From Pantoea sp050157905 (GTDB lineage Bacteria; Pseudomonadota; Gammaproteobacteria; Enterobacterales; Enterobacteriaceae), in contig NZ_JBKIWZ010000001.1 in assembly GCF_050157905.1 (NCBI RefSeq), forward strand, positions 1,054,001 through 1,118,000: 64,000 nucleotides of DNA, read 5' to 3'. A model generated the notes under the pieces. That model saw nothing but the letters and a program-made list of their open reading frames with translations, searched no databases and was not told the origin of the DNA. Numbering within the stretch: the first letter of the stretch is position 1; each line of letters opens with the position of its first letter. A program made the position numbers and the translations under genes. Shown here in pieces: positions 1 to 8,633 of the stretch.

Positions 1-77
1 GTGAGCAGGAAGTGAAGCTGGGCATGGCCCGCTTTGCGGAAACCTGTGAGCGTCTGGTGCGGGGATCCTCATCATGA
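1..77 (+). CDS. astC: AstC C-terminus (partial), succinylornithine transaminase
   Basis: These are the last 24 complete codons (from base 3) and stop of a gene entering from the left edge. The residues LGMARFAETCERLV resemble the end of the AstC/ArgD aminotransferases. The position directly before astA matches the enteric order astC-A-D-B-E. AstC is the PLP enzyme that transfers the amino group of succinylornithine to 2-oxoglutarate in arginine catabolism. Its TGA at 75-77 overlaps the astA start codon at 74 (ATGA), so the two are probably translationally coupled. Identification rests on this short tail and on context. Confidence 0.85.
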   Translation, partial: EQEVKLGMARFAETCERLVRGSSS

Positions 78-1105
78 TGGTAATCCGTCCGGTTGAACGC
101 GATGACCTGAGCCAGCTGATGGCGCTGGCCGGTAAAACGGGGGGCGGGCTGACCTCGCTGCCTGCCGACAGCGCGACTTTACAGGCGCGTATCGAGCGGT
201 CGCTGCAGACCTGGGAGGGTACGCTGCCGCGTGCTGAGCAGGGCTATGTCTTTGTTCTGGCCGACAGTGAAGATAACCGCGCCATCGGTATCTGCGCCAT
301 CGAAGTGGCGGTCGGACTGCAGGACCCCTGGTATAACTTCCGGGTGGGCACCCAGGTTCACGCCTCGAAAGAGCTGAATGTTTATGCGGCGCTGCCTACG
401 CTGTCGCTGAGTAACGATCACACCGGCAGCAGTGAGCTTTGCACGCTGTTTCTCGATCCTGACTACCGGGACGGCAAAAACGGCTATCTGCTGTCAAAGT
501 CCCGCTTCCTGTTTATGGCCAGCTTCCGTGAGCGCTTCACCGACCGGGTCGTGGCCGAGATGCGCGGCGTCAGCGATGAGCATGGTCATTCACCGTTCTG
601 GGAGAGCGTCGGCAGTCGCTTCTTCTCGATGGAGTTCAGTAAGGCCGATTTCCTGAGCGGCACCGGACAGAAAGCCTTTATCGCCGAGCTGATGCCGAAG
701 CATCCGCTCTACATTGACTACCTGACGCCTGAGGCACAGGCGGTCATCGGACAGGTTCATCCGCAGACCGCGCCTGCCCGGGCGGTGCTGGAAGCGGAAG
801 GTTTCCGTTACCTCAATTACGTCGATATCTTTGATGGCGGCCCGACGCTGGAGTGCGATATCGATCATATCCGCGCCGTGCGTAAGAGCCGACTGCGCCG
901 CGCCGGGCGCGGTGAAAACCCGGAGGATGCGCCGCTCTGTCTGGTGGCTAATCAGCATTACCATCAGTTCCGTGTGGCGCTGATCGCGGCTAAGGCCGAC
1001 GGCGACAGCATATCCCTGACGGATGAACAGATGCGGGCGCTGCACTGCCAGCCGGGCGACAGCCTGCGCGTGGTCACGCTCTGCAAAGAGGAGAAAACAG
1101 CATGA
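74..1105 (+). CDS. astA: Arginine N-succinyltransferase AstA
   Basis: AstA transfers succinyl from succinyl-CoA to the alpha-amino group of arginine, the first step of the arginine succinyltransferase (AST) pathway that uses arginine as nitrogen source. The 343-residue product has the usual family length (about 344) and the typical start MMVIRPVERDDLSQLMALA, part of a GNAT-like fold. It is second in a tightly packed operon, overlapping astC by 4 bases and astD by 4 bases. In relatives the operon is controlled by nitrogen limitation (NtrC, sigma-54) and ArgR. That control region would lie left of this window. Confidence 0.97.
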   Translation: MMVIRPVERDDLSQLMALAGKTGGGLTSLPADSATLQARIERSLQTWEGTLPRAEQGYVFVLADSEDNRAIGICAIEVAVGLQDPWYNFRVGTQVHASKELNVYAALPTLSLSNDHTGSSELCTLFLDPDYRDGKNGYLLSKSRFLFMASFRERFTDRVVAEMRGVSDEHGHSPFWESVGSRFFSMEFSKADFLSGTGQKAFIAELMPKHPLYIDYLTPEAQAVIGQVHPQTAPARAVLEAEGFRYLNYVDIFDGGPTLECDIDHIRAVRKSRLRRAGRGENPEDAPLCLVANQHYHQFRVALIAAKADGDSISLTDEQMRALHCQPGDSLRVVTLCKEEKTA

Positions 1106-2568
1106 CGCACCTGATTAAGGGAGAGTGGCTGAGCGGTGACGCTGAGCTGATGACAAAAGCGGATCCGGTCAGCGGCGAAGTGCTGTGGCAGGGCCATGCC
1201 GCATCGGCCGCCCAGGTCAGCGCCGCCTGTGAGGCGGCACGTGCCGCTTTTCCGGCGTGGGCCAGACGGCCCCTGGCGGAGCGGCAGGCGATCATCGAAA
1301 CCTTTGCGGCCGGGCTTGAAGCCCATAAAACGGAAATGGCAGAAACCATTGCCCGAGAAACTGGCAAGCCGCGCTGGGAAGCCCTGACGGAAGTAGGTGC
1401 GATGATCAACAAGATCGGCTTTTCGGTAAAGGCCTACCATAGCCGCACCGGTGAGCAGCATGAAGGCGAAAGTTCGCTGCGGCATCGTCCGCACGGCGTA
1501 CTGTCAGTGTTCGGTCCCTATAACTTCCCCGGCCATTTACCCAATGGCCATATCGTCCCGGCGCTGCTGGCAGGTAACTGCGTGGTATTTAAACCCAGCG
1601 AACTCACGCCGCTGACGGCCGAAAAAACCGCCGAACTCTGGCTGGCTGCGGGCCTGCCTTCCGGCGTGCTGGCGCTGTTACAGGGGGGACGTGAAACCGG
1701 TCAGGCGCTCGCGACCTGTGACCAGATCGACGGCCTGCTGTTTACTGGCAGCGCGCATACCGGCTACCAGCTGCATCGTCAGTTTGCCGGCCAGCCTGAA
1801 AAGATACTGGCACTGGAGATGGGTGGTAACAACGCTCTGATTGTGGAGGATCCGGCCGACCGGGATGCGGCGGTCAACATTACGCTGCAGTCAGCCTTTA
1901 TTACTGCCGGGCAGCGCTGCACCTGTGCGCGCCGTCTGCTGGTAAAACGGGGTGCGGCGGGCGACGCCTTCCTGCAGCGGCTGGTCGGGGTCACGGGTCG
2001 GCTGCAACCGGCCGCCTGGAACGCTGAGCCGCAGCCGTTTATGGGCAGCGTCATCTCCACCGGCGCGGCTGAGAAGATTATGGCGGAGTGGCAACGACGG
2101 GTGGCGGCGGGCGGCAAGGTGCTGCTGGCGATGCGCTGGCCGGATCGCCACAGCGCCATTCTGACGCCAGGCATCATCGACTTAACCGGCGTGCAGGGCA
2201 TTCCGGATGAAGAGGTCTTTGGTCCGCTGCTTGGCGTGTTGCGCTATGACACCTTCGATGAGGCAATCGCACTGGCAAACCAGACCCGTTATGGGCTGTC
2301 ATGCGGATTGATCTCGCCTGAGCGTGCGCAGTTTGAACGACTGCTGCTTGAAGCACGTGCCGGGATCGTTAACTGGAACAAACCGCTGACCGGAGCCGCC
2401 AGTACCGCGCCATTTGGCGGGGTAGGCGCTTCAGGCAACCATCGCGCCAGCGCCTGGTACGCGGCGGATTACTGCGCCTGGCCGATGGCCTCGCTGGAAA
2501 CACCGGATCTGATGCTGCCTGCTACGCTGTCGCCGGGGCTGGATTTCTCTGCAGAGGGCAACGCATGA
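1102..2568 (+). CDS. astD: Succinylglutamic semialdehyde dehydrogenase AstD
   Basis: This NAD-dependent aldehyde dehydrogenase (488 aa) oxidises N-succinylglutamate semialdehyde to N-succinylglutamate, step four of the AST pathway. The hallmarks are visible: the NAD-site segment FTGSAHTG near residue 214, the general-base glutamate in LEMGGN at about residue 239, and the catalytic cysteine in AGQRCTCARR at about residue 273. Start and stop overlap astA and astB by 4 bases each (ATGA), which indicates coupled translation. Confidence 0.97.
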   Translation: MTHLIKGEWLSGDAELMTKADPVSGEVLWQGHAASAAQVSAACEAARAAFPAWARRPLAERQAIIETFAAGLEAHKTEMAETIARETGKPRWEALTEVGAMINKIGFSVKAYHSRTGEQHEGESSLRHRPHGVLSVFGPYNFPGHLPNGHIVPALLAGNCVVFKPSELTPLTAEKTAELWLAAGLPSGVLALLQGGRETGQALATCDQIDGLLFTGSAHTGYQLHRQFAGQPEKILALEMGGNNALIVEDPADRDAAVNITLQSAFITAGQRCTCARRLLVKRGAAGDAFLQRLVGVTGRLQPAAWNAEPQPFMGSVISTGAAEKIMAEWQRRVAAGGKVLLAMRWPDRHSAILTPGIIDLTGVQGIPDEEVFGPLLGVLRYDTFDEAIALANQTRYGLSCGLISPERAQFERLLLEARAGIVNWNKPLTGAASTAPFGGVGASGNHRASAWYAADYCAWPMASLETPDLMLPATLSPGLDFSAEGNA

Positions 2569-3893
2569 AGACCACCGAAGCCAACTTTGATGGGCTGGTG
2601 GGCCTGACCCACCACTATGCCGGGCTGTCATTTGGTAATGAAGCCTCGACCCGTAATCAGCTTCAGCCGTCGAATCCCCGTCTGGCCGCGAAGCAGGGGC
2701 TGCTGAAGATGAAAGCGCTGGCCGATATGGGCTTTGTGCAGGGGGTCATCCCGCCGCATGAACGGCCTAATATTCCGGTACTGCGCCAGCTTGGATTTAG
2801 CGGCAGTGATGAGCAGGTGCTGGCCGCAGCCGGAAAAACCGCGCCGGGCCTGCTCTCTGCGGCCAGTTCGGCCTCCGCGATGTGGGTTGCCAATGCGGCC
2901 ACGGTATCTCCCTCAGCCGACAGTCTTGATGGCCGGGTTCATCTCACGGTGGCGAACCTCAACAACAAGTTTCATCGGGCAATCGAAGCGCCGGAAACGG
3001 CCTGCCTGCTGCGGTCCATTTTCCGCGATAACCGCTACTTCAGCGTGCATGATGCATTGCCGCAGGTCGCGCTATTTGGTGATGAAGGGGCGGCGAACCA
3101 CAACCGGCTGGGGGGTGACTACGGTGAGCGCGGCGTTCAGCTATTCGTTTACGGGCGCGACAGCAGTCATGAAGGTCAGGCACCGCAGCGTTATCCAGCC
3201 CGGCAGACGCGTGAGGCCAGTGAGGCGGTCGCCCGGCTGCACCAGCTTTCATCCGACAGCGTGCTGTTTGCGCAGCAGAATCCGGCGGTGATCGATCAGG
3301 GCGTCTTCCATAATGACGTGATTGCGGTCAGTAACCAGCGGATGCTCTTCTGTCACCAGCATGCCTTTGTAGATCAGTCCGCGCTGCTGGCCCGGCTTCG
3401 GGCGCGCGTGCCGGGTTTTGTGGCTCTTGAAGTGCCGGACAACCGGGTGTCGGTAAAAGAGGCAGTGGAAACTTATCTGTTCAACAGTCAGCTCCTGACC
3501 CATCCCGACGGCAGCATGATGCTGGTGCTGCCGGAGGAGTCACGCCAGCATGCAGGCGTCTGGCGCTACCTGTGTGAACAGATCGAGGGCGATACGCCCC
3601 TGAAAACCCTGAAGGTGTTTGACCTGCGCGAAAGCATGTACAACGGCGGTGGACCGGCCTGTCTGCGGCTGCGTGTCGTGCTGACGCCCGAGGAGCGGCA
3701 GGCGGTGAATCCGGCAGTGCTGATGAACGATCGGCTTTTCAACACGCTGAATGAGTGGGTGGACCGCTACTATCGCGATCGTCTGACCCAGGCTGACCTG
3801 GCTGATCCGCAACTGCTGCGCGAGGGACGCGACGCGCTGGATGCGCTGACGAAGCTGCTAGACTTAGGAAATGTGTATGCATTTCAGCAGTGA
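2565..3893 (+). CDS. astB: N-succinylarginine dihydrolase AstB
   Basis: AstB hydrolyses N2-succinylarginine to succinylornithine, two ammonia and CO2, step two of the AST pathway. The 442-residue protein starts with the family signature KTTEANFDGLVGLTHHYAG. It carries the glycine-rich motif MYNGGGPACLR, whose cysteine at about residue 366 corresponds to the nucleophile of this amidinotransferase-fold enzyme. It overlaps astD by 4 bases. Confidence 0.97.
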   Translation: MKTTEANFDGLVGLTHHYAGLSFGNEASTRNQLQPSNPRLAAKQGLLKMKALADMGFVQGVIPPHERPNIPVLRQLGFSGSDEQVLAAAGKTAPGLLSAASSASAMWVANAATVSPSADSLDGRVHLTVANLNNKFHRAIEAPETACLLRSIFRDNRYFSVHDALPQVALFGDEGAANHNRLGGDYGERGVQLFVYGRDSSHEGQAPQRYPARQTREASEAVARLHQLSSDSVLFAQQNPAVIDQGVFHNDVIAVSNQRMLFCHQHAFVDQSALLARLRARVPGFVALEVPDNRVSVKEAVETYLFNSQLLTHPDGSMMLVLPEESRQHAGVWRYLCEQIEGDTPLKTLKVFDLRESMYNGGGPACLRLRVVLTPEERQAVNPAVLMNDRLFNTLNEWVDRYYRDRLTQADLADPQLLREGRDALDALTKLLDLGNVYAFQQ

Positions 3894-3943
3894 AAAGGGG
3901 GGCGGCGGTGGCCGCTACCCGCTCATCGCGAACAGGAGGAATA

Positions 3944-4939
3944 ATGCAGGATTTTTTACAGCAGACGCTTTCCGGCGAGGCGCCGCATCAGTGCAGAGGC
4001 GAAACGGCATATCTTCGCTGGCAGTGGTTATATCATGGCATCCTGATACTGGAGCCCGCCGAGCCGGTAAATCAGGCGCTGGTACTCTCCGCCGGTATTC
4101 ACGGTAACGAAACCGCACCGGTCGAGATCGTCAATCAGCTGGTCAATGCGCTGCTGCGGGGCGAGAAGCCATTGCGGCAGCGTCTGCTGGTGATTCTGGG
4201 CAATCCTTCTGCACTACGCATCGGAAAACGCTACGTGCGTTATGACATTAACCGGCTGTTTGGCGGACGCTGGCAGCAGGTTGATGACTGCGACGAGGCG
4301 CGGCGCGTGCTGCGACTGGAGCAGACGCTGGAGACGTTCTGGCAGCAGGGAGCCTGTGATGAAACGCGCTGGCATCTCGATATGCACACGGCGATTCGCG
4401 GCTCCTGGCATACGCAGTTTGGCGTCATGCCGCACAGCGAACGGCCCTGGCCGTCCGACTTTCTCGACTGGCTGGCCGCCGCCGGGCTGGAGGCGCTGGT
4501 GTTTCACCGTGCGCCGGGCGGCACCTTTACCCATTTCAGCTGCGAACACTTTGGCGCGGCCAGTTGCACGCTGGAGCTGGGCAAGGCACTGCCGTTTGGC
4601 GAGAACGACCTCAGTCAGTTCGGCGCAGCACAGCAGGCGCTGGCAGCTTTACTCTATGGCGAGCCGATGCCCGTCGCGTCGGCCAGCCCACGCCACTATC
4701 GGGTTGTACAGCAGATTACCCGATTAAGTGAACATTTCTCGCTGCACATGTCACCGGAAACGCTCAACTTCACCGCCTTTCCGCAGGGAACGTTGCTGGC
4801 AGAGGATGGCGATAAACGGTATTACGTGCAGCAGGCGCGGGAGTATGTGCTGTTCCCGAATCCTGGCGTGGCCGCCGGCCTTCGGGCCGGGCTGATGCTG
4901 GTTGAGGAGGGTGAACAGACCCAGGCGCTGCCGCGCTGA
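3944..4939 (+). CDS. astE: Succinylglutamate desuccinylase AstE
   Basis: AstE is a zinc carboxypeptidase-like enzyme (331 aa from this start) that splits N-succinylglutamate into succinate and glutamate, the last AST step. The zinc-binding GIHGNETAP motif sits at residues 51-59 (His53, Glu56), and a further metal-ligand region DMHTAIRGS follows in mid-protein. The frame is open back to 3890, but ATG 3944 is preceded by a strong AGGAGG (about 3934-3939) and matches the usual N-terminus, so it is preferred. The gene therefore starts 50 bases after astB rather than overlapping it. Confidence 0.95.
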   Translation: MQDFLQQTLSGEAPHQCRGETAYLRWQWLYHGILILEPAEPVNQALVLSAGIHGNETAPVEIVNQLVNALLRGEKPLRQRLLVILGNPSALRIGKRYVRYDINRLFGGRWQQVDDCDEARRVLRLEQTLETFWQQGACDETRWHLDMHTAIRGSWHTQFGVMPHSERPWPSDFLDWLAAAGLEALVFHRAPGGTFTHFSCEHFGAASCTLELGKALPFGENDLSQFGAAQQALAALLYGEPMPVASASPRHYRVVQQITRLSEHFSLHMSPETLNFTAFPQGTLLAEDGDKRYYVQQAREYVLFPNPGVAAGLRAGLMLVEEGEQTQALPR

Positions 4940-5247
4940 GGCCAGATTGCCCTGAATCAGTTGGATCAGCATGAAAAAACCGACAGGAAAGCGCCATATC
5001 CTCTTCCGCTTTCCTGTCAGAACCCTTACACTCCTCCACGATTTCTGCGAAATTCACTGTAAATTCATACTCTTTTTCAATTCTTCACGCCTTTCTTCTC
5101 ATTCTCTTCATGATTGCCGGTTTTTTGTCTTTTGTGCTTTCATGGCTTTACTCAGGCTCAGAGTAGTTGACGTTCAGCGTCGTATGCTTGTTTCCGAAGA
5201 CGCGACAGAGTGCTGTCGTCATTATCATGAAATATAAGGACACTATT
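4940..5247. other. astE-spy intergenic region
   Basis: This 308-base gap has no credible gene. It is more AT- and pyrimidine-rich than its flanks, with repeated short TTCTTC/CTTC tracts around 5070-5115. It must contain the spy promoter. In E. coli that promoter is driven by the envelope-stress regulators CpxR and BaeR, but I could not pick out a convincing site for either by eye. No clear terminator for the ast operon was seen. Confidence 0.5.
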
Positions 5248-5742
5248 ATGCGCAAACTGACTTCCCTTTTACTGGCTTCTTCGCTGGCGTTTGGTGCAGC
5301 CAGCGCCGTCCATGCTGCTGCTGACAACCTGACTCCACCTCCGGCTGGCAGTGAAAAAGCGATGCACAAACCGCCAATGCACCACGGCATGGATCGGATG
5401 TTCAGAGGGCTGAACCTGACCGAAGCGCAGCAGACTCAGATGCGCGACATTCTGAAAGAGAGCCGTAAAGAGATGAAGCGCCCGTCACTGGATGAGCGTC
5501 GTGCGGCTCACAGCATTATCGCGGCTGACAGCTTCGATAAGAGCAAAGCAGAAGCGCAGGCAGAGAAGATGTCGGCCGATGCGAAAGAGCATGCGCTGAA
5601 GATGCTGGAAACCCAGAACAAGCTCTACAACGTGCTGACGCCGGAGCAGAAGAAACAGTACAACGCTGACTTTGAAAAGCGTCTGACGGAGAAAGGCCCG
5701 CGTGAAGGCCAGATGGCACCGCCAGCCGAACCCGCTGAATAA
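5248..5742 (+). CDS. spy: Periplasmic chaperone Spy
   Basis: Spy is a small ATP-independent chaperone of the periplasm, induced by envelope stress. The 164-residue product has a clear signal peptide (MRKLTSLLLASSLAFGAASAVHA) and a helical, charged mature part. It carries the two LTxxQ motifs of the Spy/CpxP family: LTEAQ near residue 57 and LTPEQ near residue 131. The frame is open upstream to 5167, but ATG 5248 follows an AAGGA and begins the signal peptide. The neighbourhood (ast operon, cho) matches E. coli except that ves is absent. Confidence 0.95.
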   Translation: MRKLTSLLLASSLAFGAASAVHAAADNLTPPPAGSEKAMHKPPMHHGMDRMFRGLNLTEAQQTQMRDILKESRKEMKRPSLDERRAAHSIIAADSFDKSKAEAQAEKMSADAKEHALKMLETQNKLYNVLTPEQKKQYNADFEKRLTEKGPREGQMAPPAEPAE

Positions 5743-5764
5743 GCCCTGAGCTAACTGTCTGAGA

Positions 5765-5814
5765 CCGCCGGCGCTGTCCACTGAAGGTGAGTGGGCAGCG
5801 TCGGCGGTTTTTTT
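5765..5814 (+). terminator. Rho-independent terminator of spy
   Basis: A long hairpin pairs CCGCCGGCGCTG with CAGCGTCGGCGG (one G-U pair), extended by CACT/AGTG, and is followed by seven T. It sits 22 bases after the spy stop, between the convergent genes spy and cho. Confidence 0.9.
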
Positions 5815-6673
5815 ATAGCGGCAGAATAGGGTAGGCACCCGAGAGAATCGGACGGCAGAGAATTTTATAGCCGTCGTGATCGAAACCGCCCTTGGGTCGC
5901 TGCAGTTTTCGCGCTTCCTCCATGCTGTCGACCGAGCCGAGATAGAACCAGTGATCGATAACATGGATCTGAGTCATCTCTTTTCCCTCTTCGACCAGAC
6001 CCACTGCGCCCTGCCACGGCCAGCAGAACACCCGCACGTTTTCCAGTGCTTCGAGCAGCCGGTCCTGATGGTCGCTGACCGGCTCTTTGCCACAACAGGC
6101 CCCAGCGCAGCGCCGCAGCGCCGAGCGGAAGCAGCCACGGCCCGCGCTCAGTGCTTCCAGCCCCAGCAGACCATGACAAAGCTGATACTCATCCGCAAGC
6201 TGCTTGAGCCGTTCAATGGCAGCAAAGCGGCTGCGGTAAAGTCCGAACAGATTAGGCGACTGGCTGAAATCCAGATCCTTCGCGTAGACCACCTGCGGTT
6301 TGGTGTCGGTGATCTGCAGCGAGCAGAGCTGCCGGTTCTTGCGTAATCGTTTATTGAACAGCGGCTGCTGGGTTTTAATCATCTGCGCTTCCAGCAGCAG
6401 CGCGCCCAGATCGCCCGCGGTCGGGATCCAGCTGACACGCCGTGACTGACGCAGCATTTTCGCCTCGTCAGGGGTGCGGAAATGAGACATAACCCGTGAA
6501 CGCAGATTCACGCTTTTGCCGATATAGAGCGGCAGCGACTCGCTTTCTCCGTGGAAAGTGTAGACGCCGGGGCGATTCGGCAGGCCTTCCAGCCATTCAC
6601 GCAGGTGTTCGGGATATTGATAAATTGCATTCGCATCGGGTTCGGGGCAAAGCATAGCAGCACGTCTGACCAA
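5813..6673 (-). CDS. cho: Excinuclease Cho (UvrC-like endonuclease)
   Basis: Cho makes the 3' incision in nucleotide excision repair and acts on lesions that UvrC handles poorly. It resembles the N-terminal half of UvrC: a GIY-YIG nuclease segment (RPGVYTFHGES...LPLYIGKSVNLRSRV, about residues 33-65) and the region NKRLRKNRQLC. I chose a TTG start at 6673. It is preceded by GGAG at 6680-6683 with 6-base spacing, and from there the N-terminus (VRRAAML...IYQYPEHL) has the same length as recalled E. coli Cho. The upstream in-frame ATG at 6685 abuts the LexA box and has no ribosome site. The product is 286 aa. Confidence 0.93.
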   Translation of the reverse strand: MVRRAAMLCPEPDANAIYQYPEHLREWLEGLPNRPGVYTFHGESESLPLYIGKSVNLRSRVMSHFRTPDEAKMLRQSRRVSWIPTAGDLGALLLEAQMIKTQQPLFNKRLRKNRQLCSLQITDTKPQVVYAKDLDFSQSPNLFGLYRSRFAAIERLKQLADEYQLCHGLLGLEALSAGRGCFRSALRRCAGACCGKEPVSDHQDRLLEALENVRVFCWPWQGAVGLVEEGKEMTQIHVIDHWFYLGSVDSMEEARKLQRPKGGFDHDGYKILCRPILSGAYPILPL

Positions 6674-6686
6674 AATGGACTCCATT

Positions 6687-6706
6687 TACTGGTTGTCCAT
6701 ACAGCA
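6687..6706 (-). promoter_or_regulatory. LexA box upstream of cho
   Basis: Read towards cho, the site is TGCTGTATGGACAACCAGTA, which fits CTGT-N8-ACAG with one change (CCAG for ACAG). CCAG half-sites occur in known E. coli LexA boxes such as uvrB. cho is LexA-controlled in E. coli, so SOS induction is likely here too. It lies 14 bases upstream of the proposed TTG start. Confidence 0.8.
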
Positions 6707-6740
6707 TATCAGCCTGATGAAATGATCGCCAGTGGTCTGA

Positions 6741-7631
6741 TTATCGTCCGCGCGTCGCCAGCCAGCAGATCAGCGATCCCAGGGTGATCATGGCAACACC
6801 CTGCCAGAAGGCCAGTGGCGGGGTCAGGCCAAGCCATAGCGATCCCAGCAGTGCCGACAGCACGGGCGTAAAGTAGGAAGCCGTGGCCAGCAGCGTCAGG
6901 TTGCCCTGCTGGATACCGTGATTCCAGGCGGAATAGGCGACGGCGGTAGAGAGTCCGACAAACCCCACCTCCAGCAGCGGAATCGGGGCAAAGGTCATCG
7001 GCTGCGACTGCGGGCTGAGGGCAAACGTCAGCCACAGCGCCAGCGCGGTCAGAATAAAAAAGAGTGTGATGCCGTTCGAGCCGCGGGCAACGCGACGGGT
7101 AAGGTTGTTGTAGATTGCCCACGCCAGGGCGGCGATAAAAGCAAGGCTATAGGCGGCAGGATTACGCAGTATATTCTGCCACAGCAGAGCGGGCGACCCG
7201 CTGCCGCTGCCTTTCATCACCCAGACGATCCCCAGCAGCGACAGCAGCAGTCCCGGCCAGAGCCAGGGGCGAAACCGCTGCTGATTAAAGGGGATGGCCA
7301 GCACGATCGTCAGGCAGGGCCAGAGATAGTTGATCATCCCCAGCTCCAGCGACTGGCTGCGATTGCTGGCCAGGCCGATCGCCAGTGCCAGACAGATTTC
7401 GTAGCCGACAAACAGCGCGCCACCCAGCCACAGATAGATTGCGGGCAGTGTGCCGGGGCGTGGCAGACCACGGGTCAGACAGAGCAGCAGCGCCGTTGTG
7501 GAATAGATCAGTGCTGCGCCGCCGGTGGCGCCAAAGGATTCGCTGACGCTGCGTAGCAGGCCAACGGTAGTACTCCAGAGCAGAATGGCGATAAGGCCGA
7601 CAAGGGTCGCGCGCGAAACGGTGGCAGACAT
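6741..7631 (-). CDS. yddG: YddG-type aromatic amino acid exporter (DMT family)
   Basis: This is an inner-membrane protein of 296 aa with about ten hydrophobic segments and two EamA-like halves. It resembles E. coli YddG along its length: VGLIAILLWSTTVGL at the start, SLELGMINYLWPCLTI, SYFTPVLSALL and a final SLICWLATR. YddG exports aromatic amino acids and also methyl viologen. In E. coli it lies elsewhere, so its place between cho and nadE is a local rearrangement. The start lacks an obvious Shine-Dalgarno sequence. Confidence 0.88.
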   Translation of the reverse strand: MSATVSRATLVGLIAILLWSTTVGLLRSVSESFGATGGAALIYSTTALLLCLTRGLPRPGTLPAIYLWLGGALFVGYEICLALAIGLASNRSQSLELGMINYLWPCLTIVLAIPFNQQRFRPWLWPGLLLSLLGIVWVMKGSGSGSPALLWQNILRNPAAYSLAFIAALAWAIYNNLTRRVARGSNGITLFFILTALALWLTFALSPQSQPMTFAPIPLLEVGFVGLSTAVAYSAWNHGIQQGNLTLLATASYFTPVLSALLGSLWLGLTPPLAFWQGVAMITLGSLICWLATRGR

Positions 7632-7653
7632 GCAGCAATCAACAGGGTCAGTG

Positions 7654-7684
7654 AAAAAAACCTCCTCTGCTGGCGCAAAGGAGG
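7654..7684 (-). terminator. Terminator downstream of nadE
   Basis: On the minus strand CCTCCT pairs with AGGAGG across a 12-base loop, followed by seven T. It ends transcription of nadE just before yddG, which suggests yddG has its own promoter or depends on read-through. Confidence 0.75.
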
Positions 7685-7691
7685 CAGGGCA

Positions 7692-8516
7692 TTACTTCCA
7701 GAAGTCGTCGAATACCGTGATCGGCGGGCGACGTTTGTGCTCGGTTTTCAGATACCAGCCCTCGATGATGCGGGCATTTTCCGGGTCGATGCTTTTACCT
7801 TCCAGGTAGTCATCGATCATCTCATAAGTGACACCCAGCGCCACCTCATCCTGCAGGCCGGGACGATCATCTTCCAGGTCGGCAGTGGGTTTCTTCAGGT
7901 AGAGATGTTCCGGGCAGCCCAGATGTTTCAGCAGCTGCTTGCCCTGACGTTTATTCAGGCGGAACAGGGGATTGATATCGGTGCCGCCATCGCCATATTT
8001 GGTAAAGAAGCCAGTGACCGCCTCGGCGGCGTGGTCGGTACCGACCACAACGCCCCGGGTCATGCCTGCGATGCTGTATTGCGCTTTCATCCGCTCACGC
8101 GCTTTTTCATTGCCGCGAATGAAATCAGACAGAGTAATGCCCGCCTCTTTCAGGGCGCGCTCGCTGGCCAGTACAGACTCTTTGATGTTGACCACCAGCG
8201 AACGGTCAGGCTGGATAAAGGCCAGCGCATCCTGGCAATCCTGCTCGTCGGCCTGCACGCCGTAGGGCAGACGCACTGCAATGAAGGTGTAGTCGTTATC
8301 TCCGCTCTCCTGACGCAGTTCTGCGATCGCCGTCTGCGCCAGCTTGCCCGCCAGCGTCGAATCCTGACCGCCGCTGATCCCCAGCACCAGCGTTTTCAGC
8401 CCGCTGTGACGTTTCAGATAGGCTTTAAGGAAATCGACGCTGACCCTTACTTCCTGGCTGGCGTCGATAGTGGGTTTCACACCCAGTGCTTCAATAATTT
8501 CCTGCTGCAGTGACAT
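7692..8516 (-). CDS. nadE: NH3-dependent NAD(+) synthetase NadE
   Basis: NadE adenylates and amidates nicotinic acid adenine dinucleotide with ammonia to form NAD, the last step of NAD synthesis. The protein has 274 aa, close to the usual 275, and contains the ATP pyrophosphatase motif LGISGGQDST near residues 43-52 plus VGTDHAAEAVTGFFTKYGDG. It lacks a glutaminase domain, so it is the ammonia-dependent type. A GAGGAGAA ribosome site precedes the ATG. In E. coli it is adjacent to osmE; here an MFS pump separates them. Confidence 0.97.
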   Translation of the reverse strand: MSLQQEIIEALGVKPTIDASQEVRVSVDFLKAYLKRHSGLKTLVLGISGGQDSTLAGKLAQTAIAELRQESGDNDYTFIAVRLPYGVQADEQDCQDALAFIQPDRSLVVNIKESVLASERALKEAGITLSDFIRGNEKARERMKAQYSIAGMTRGVVVGTDHAAEAVTGFFTKYGDGGTDINPLFRLNKRQGKQLLKHLGCPEHLYLKKPTADLEDDRPGLQDEVALGVTYEMIDDYLEGKSIDPENARIIEGWYLKTEHKRRPPITVFDDFWK

Positions 8517-8559
8517 GAACTTCTCCTCAGGTCAGTGGCTGTCGGCTCGATGCGAACGT

Positions 8560-8574
8560 GTTAGTAAAGCTAAC
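8560..8574. promoter_or_regulatory. Inverted repeat upstream of nadE
   Basis: GTTAG-TAAAG-CTAAC is a perfect 5-bp inverted repeat with a 5-base spacer, 44 bases upstream of the nadE start. It could be an operator or a small mRNA hairpin. I do not recognise it as a NadR site, and the regulator is unknown. Confidence 0.35.
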
Positions 8575-8633
8575 GTGCCTTGGCGAAAACAACAAGCCAA
8601 AGCGGTAACGGATTTCGGCTAAACAGTGCGAAA

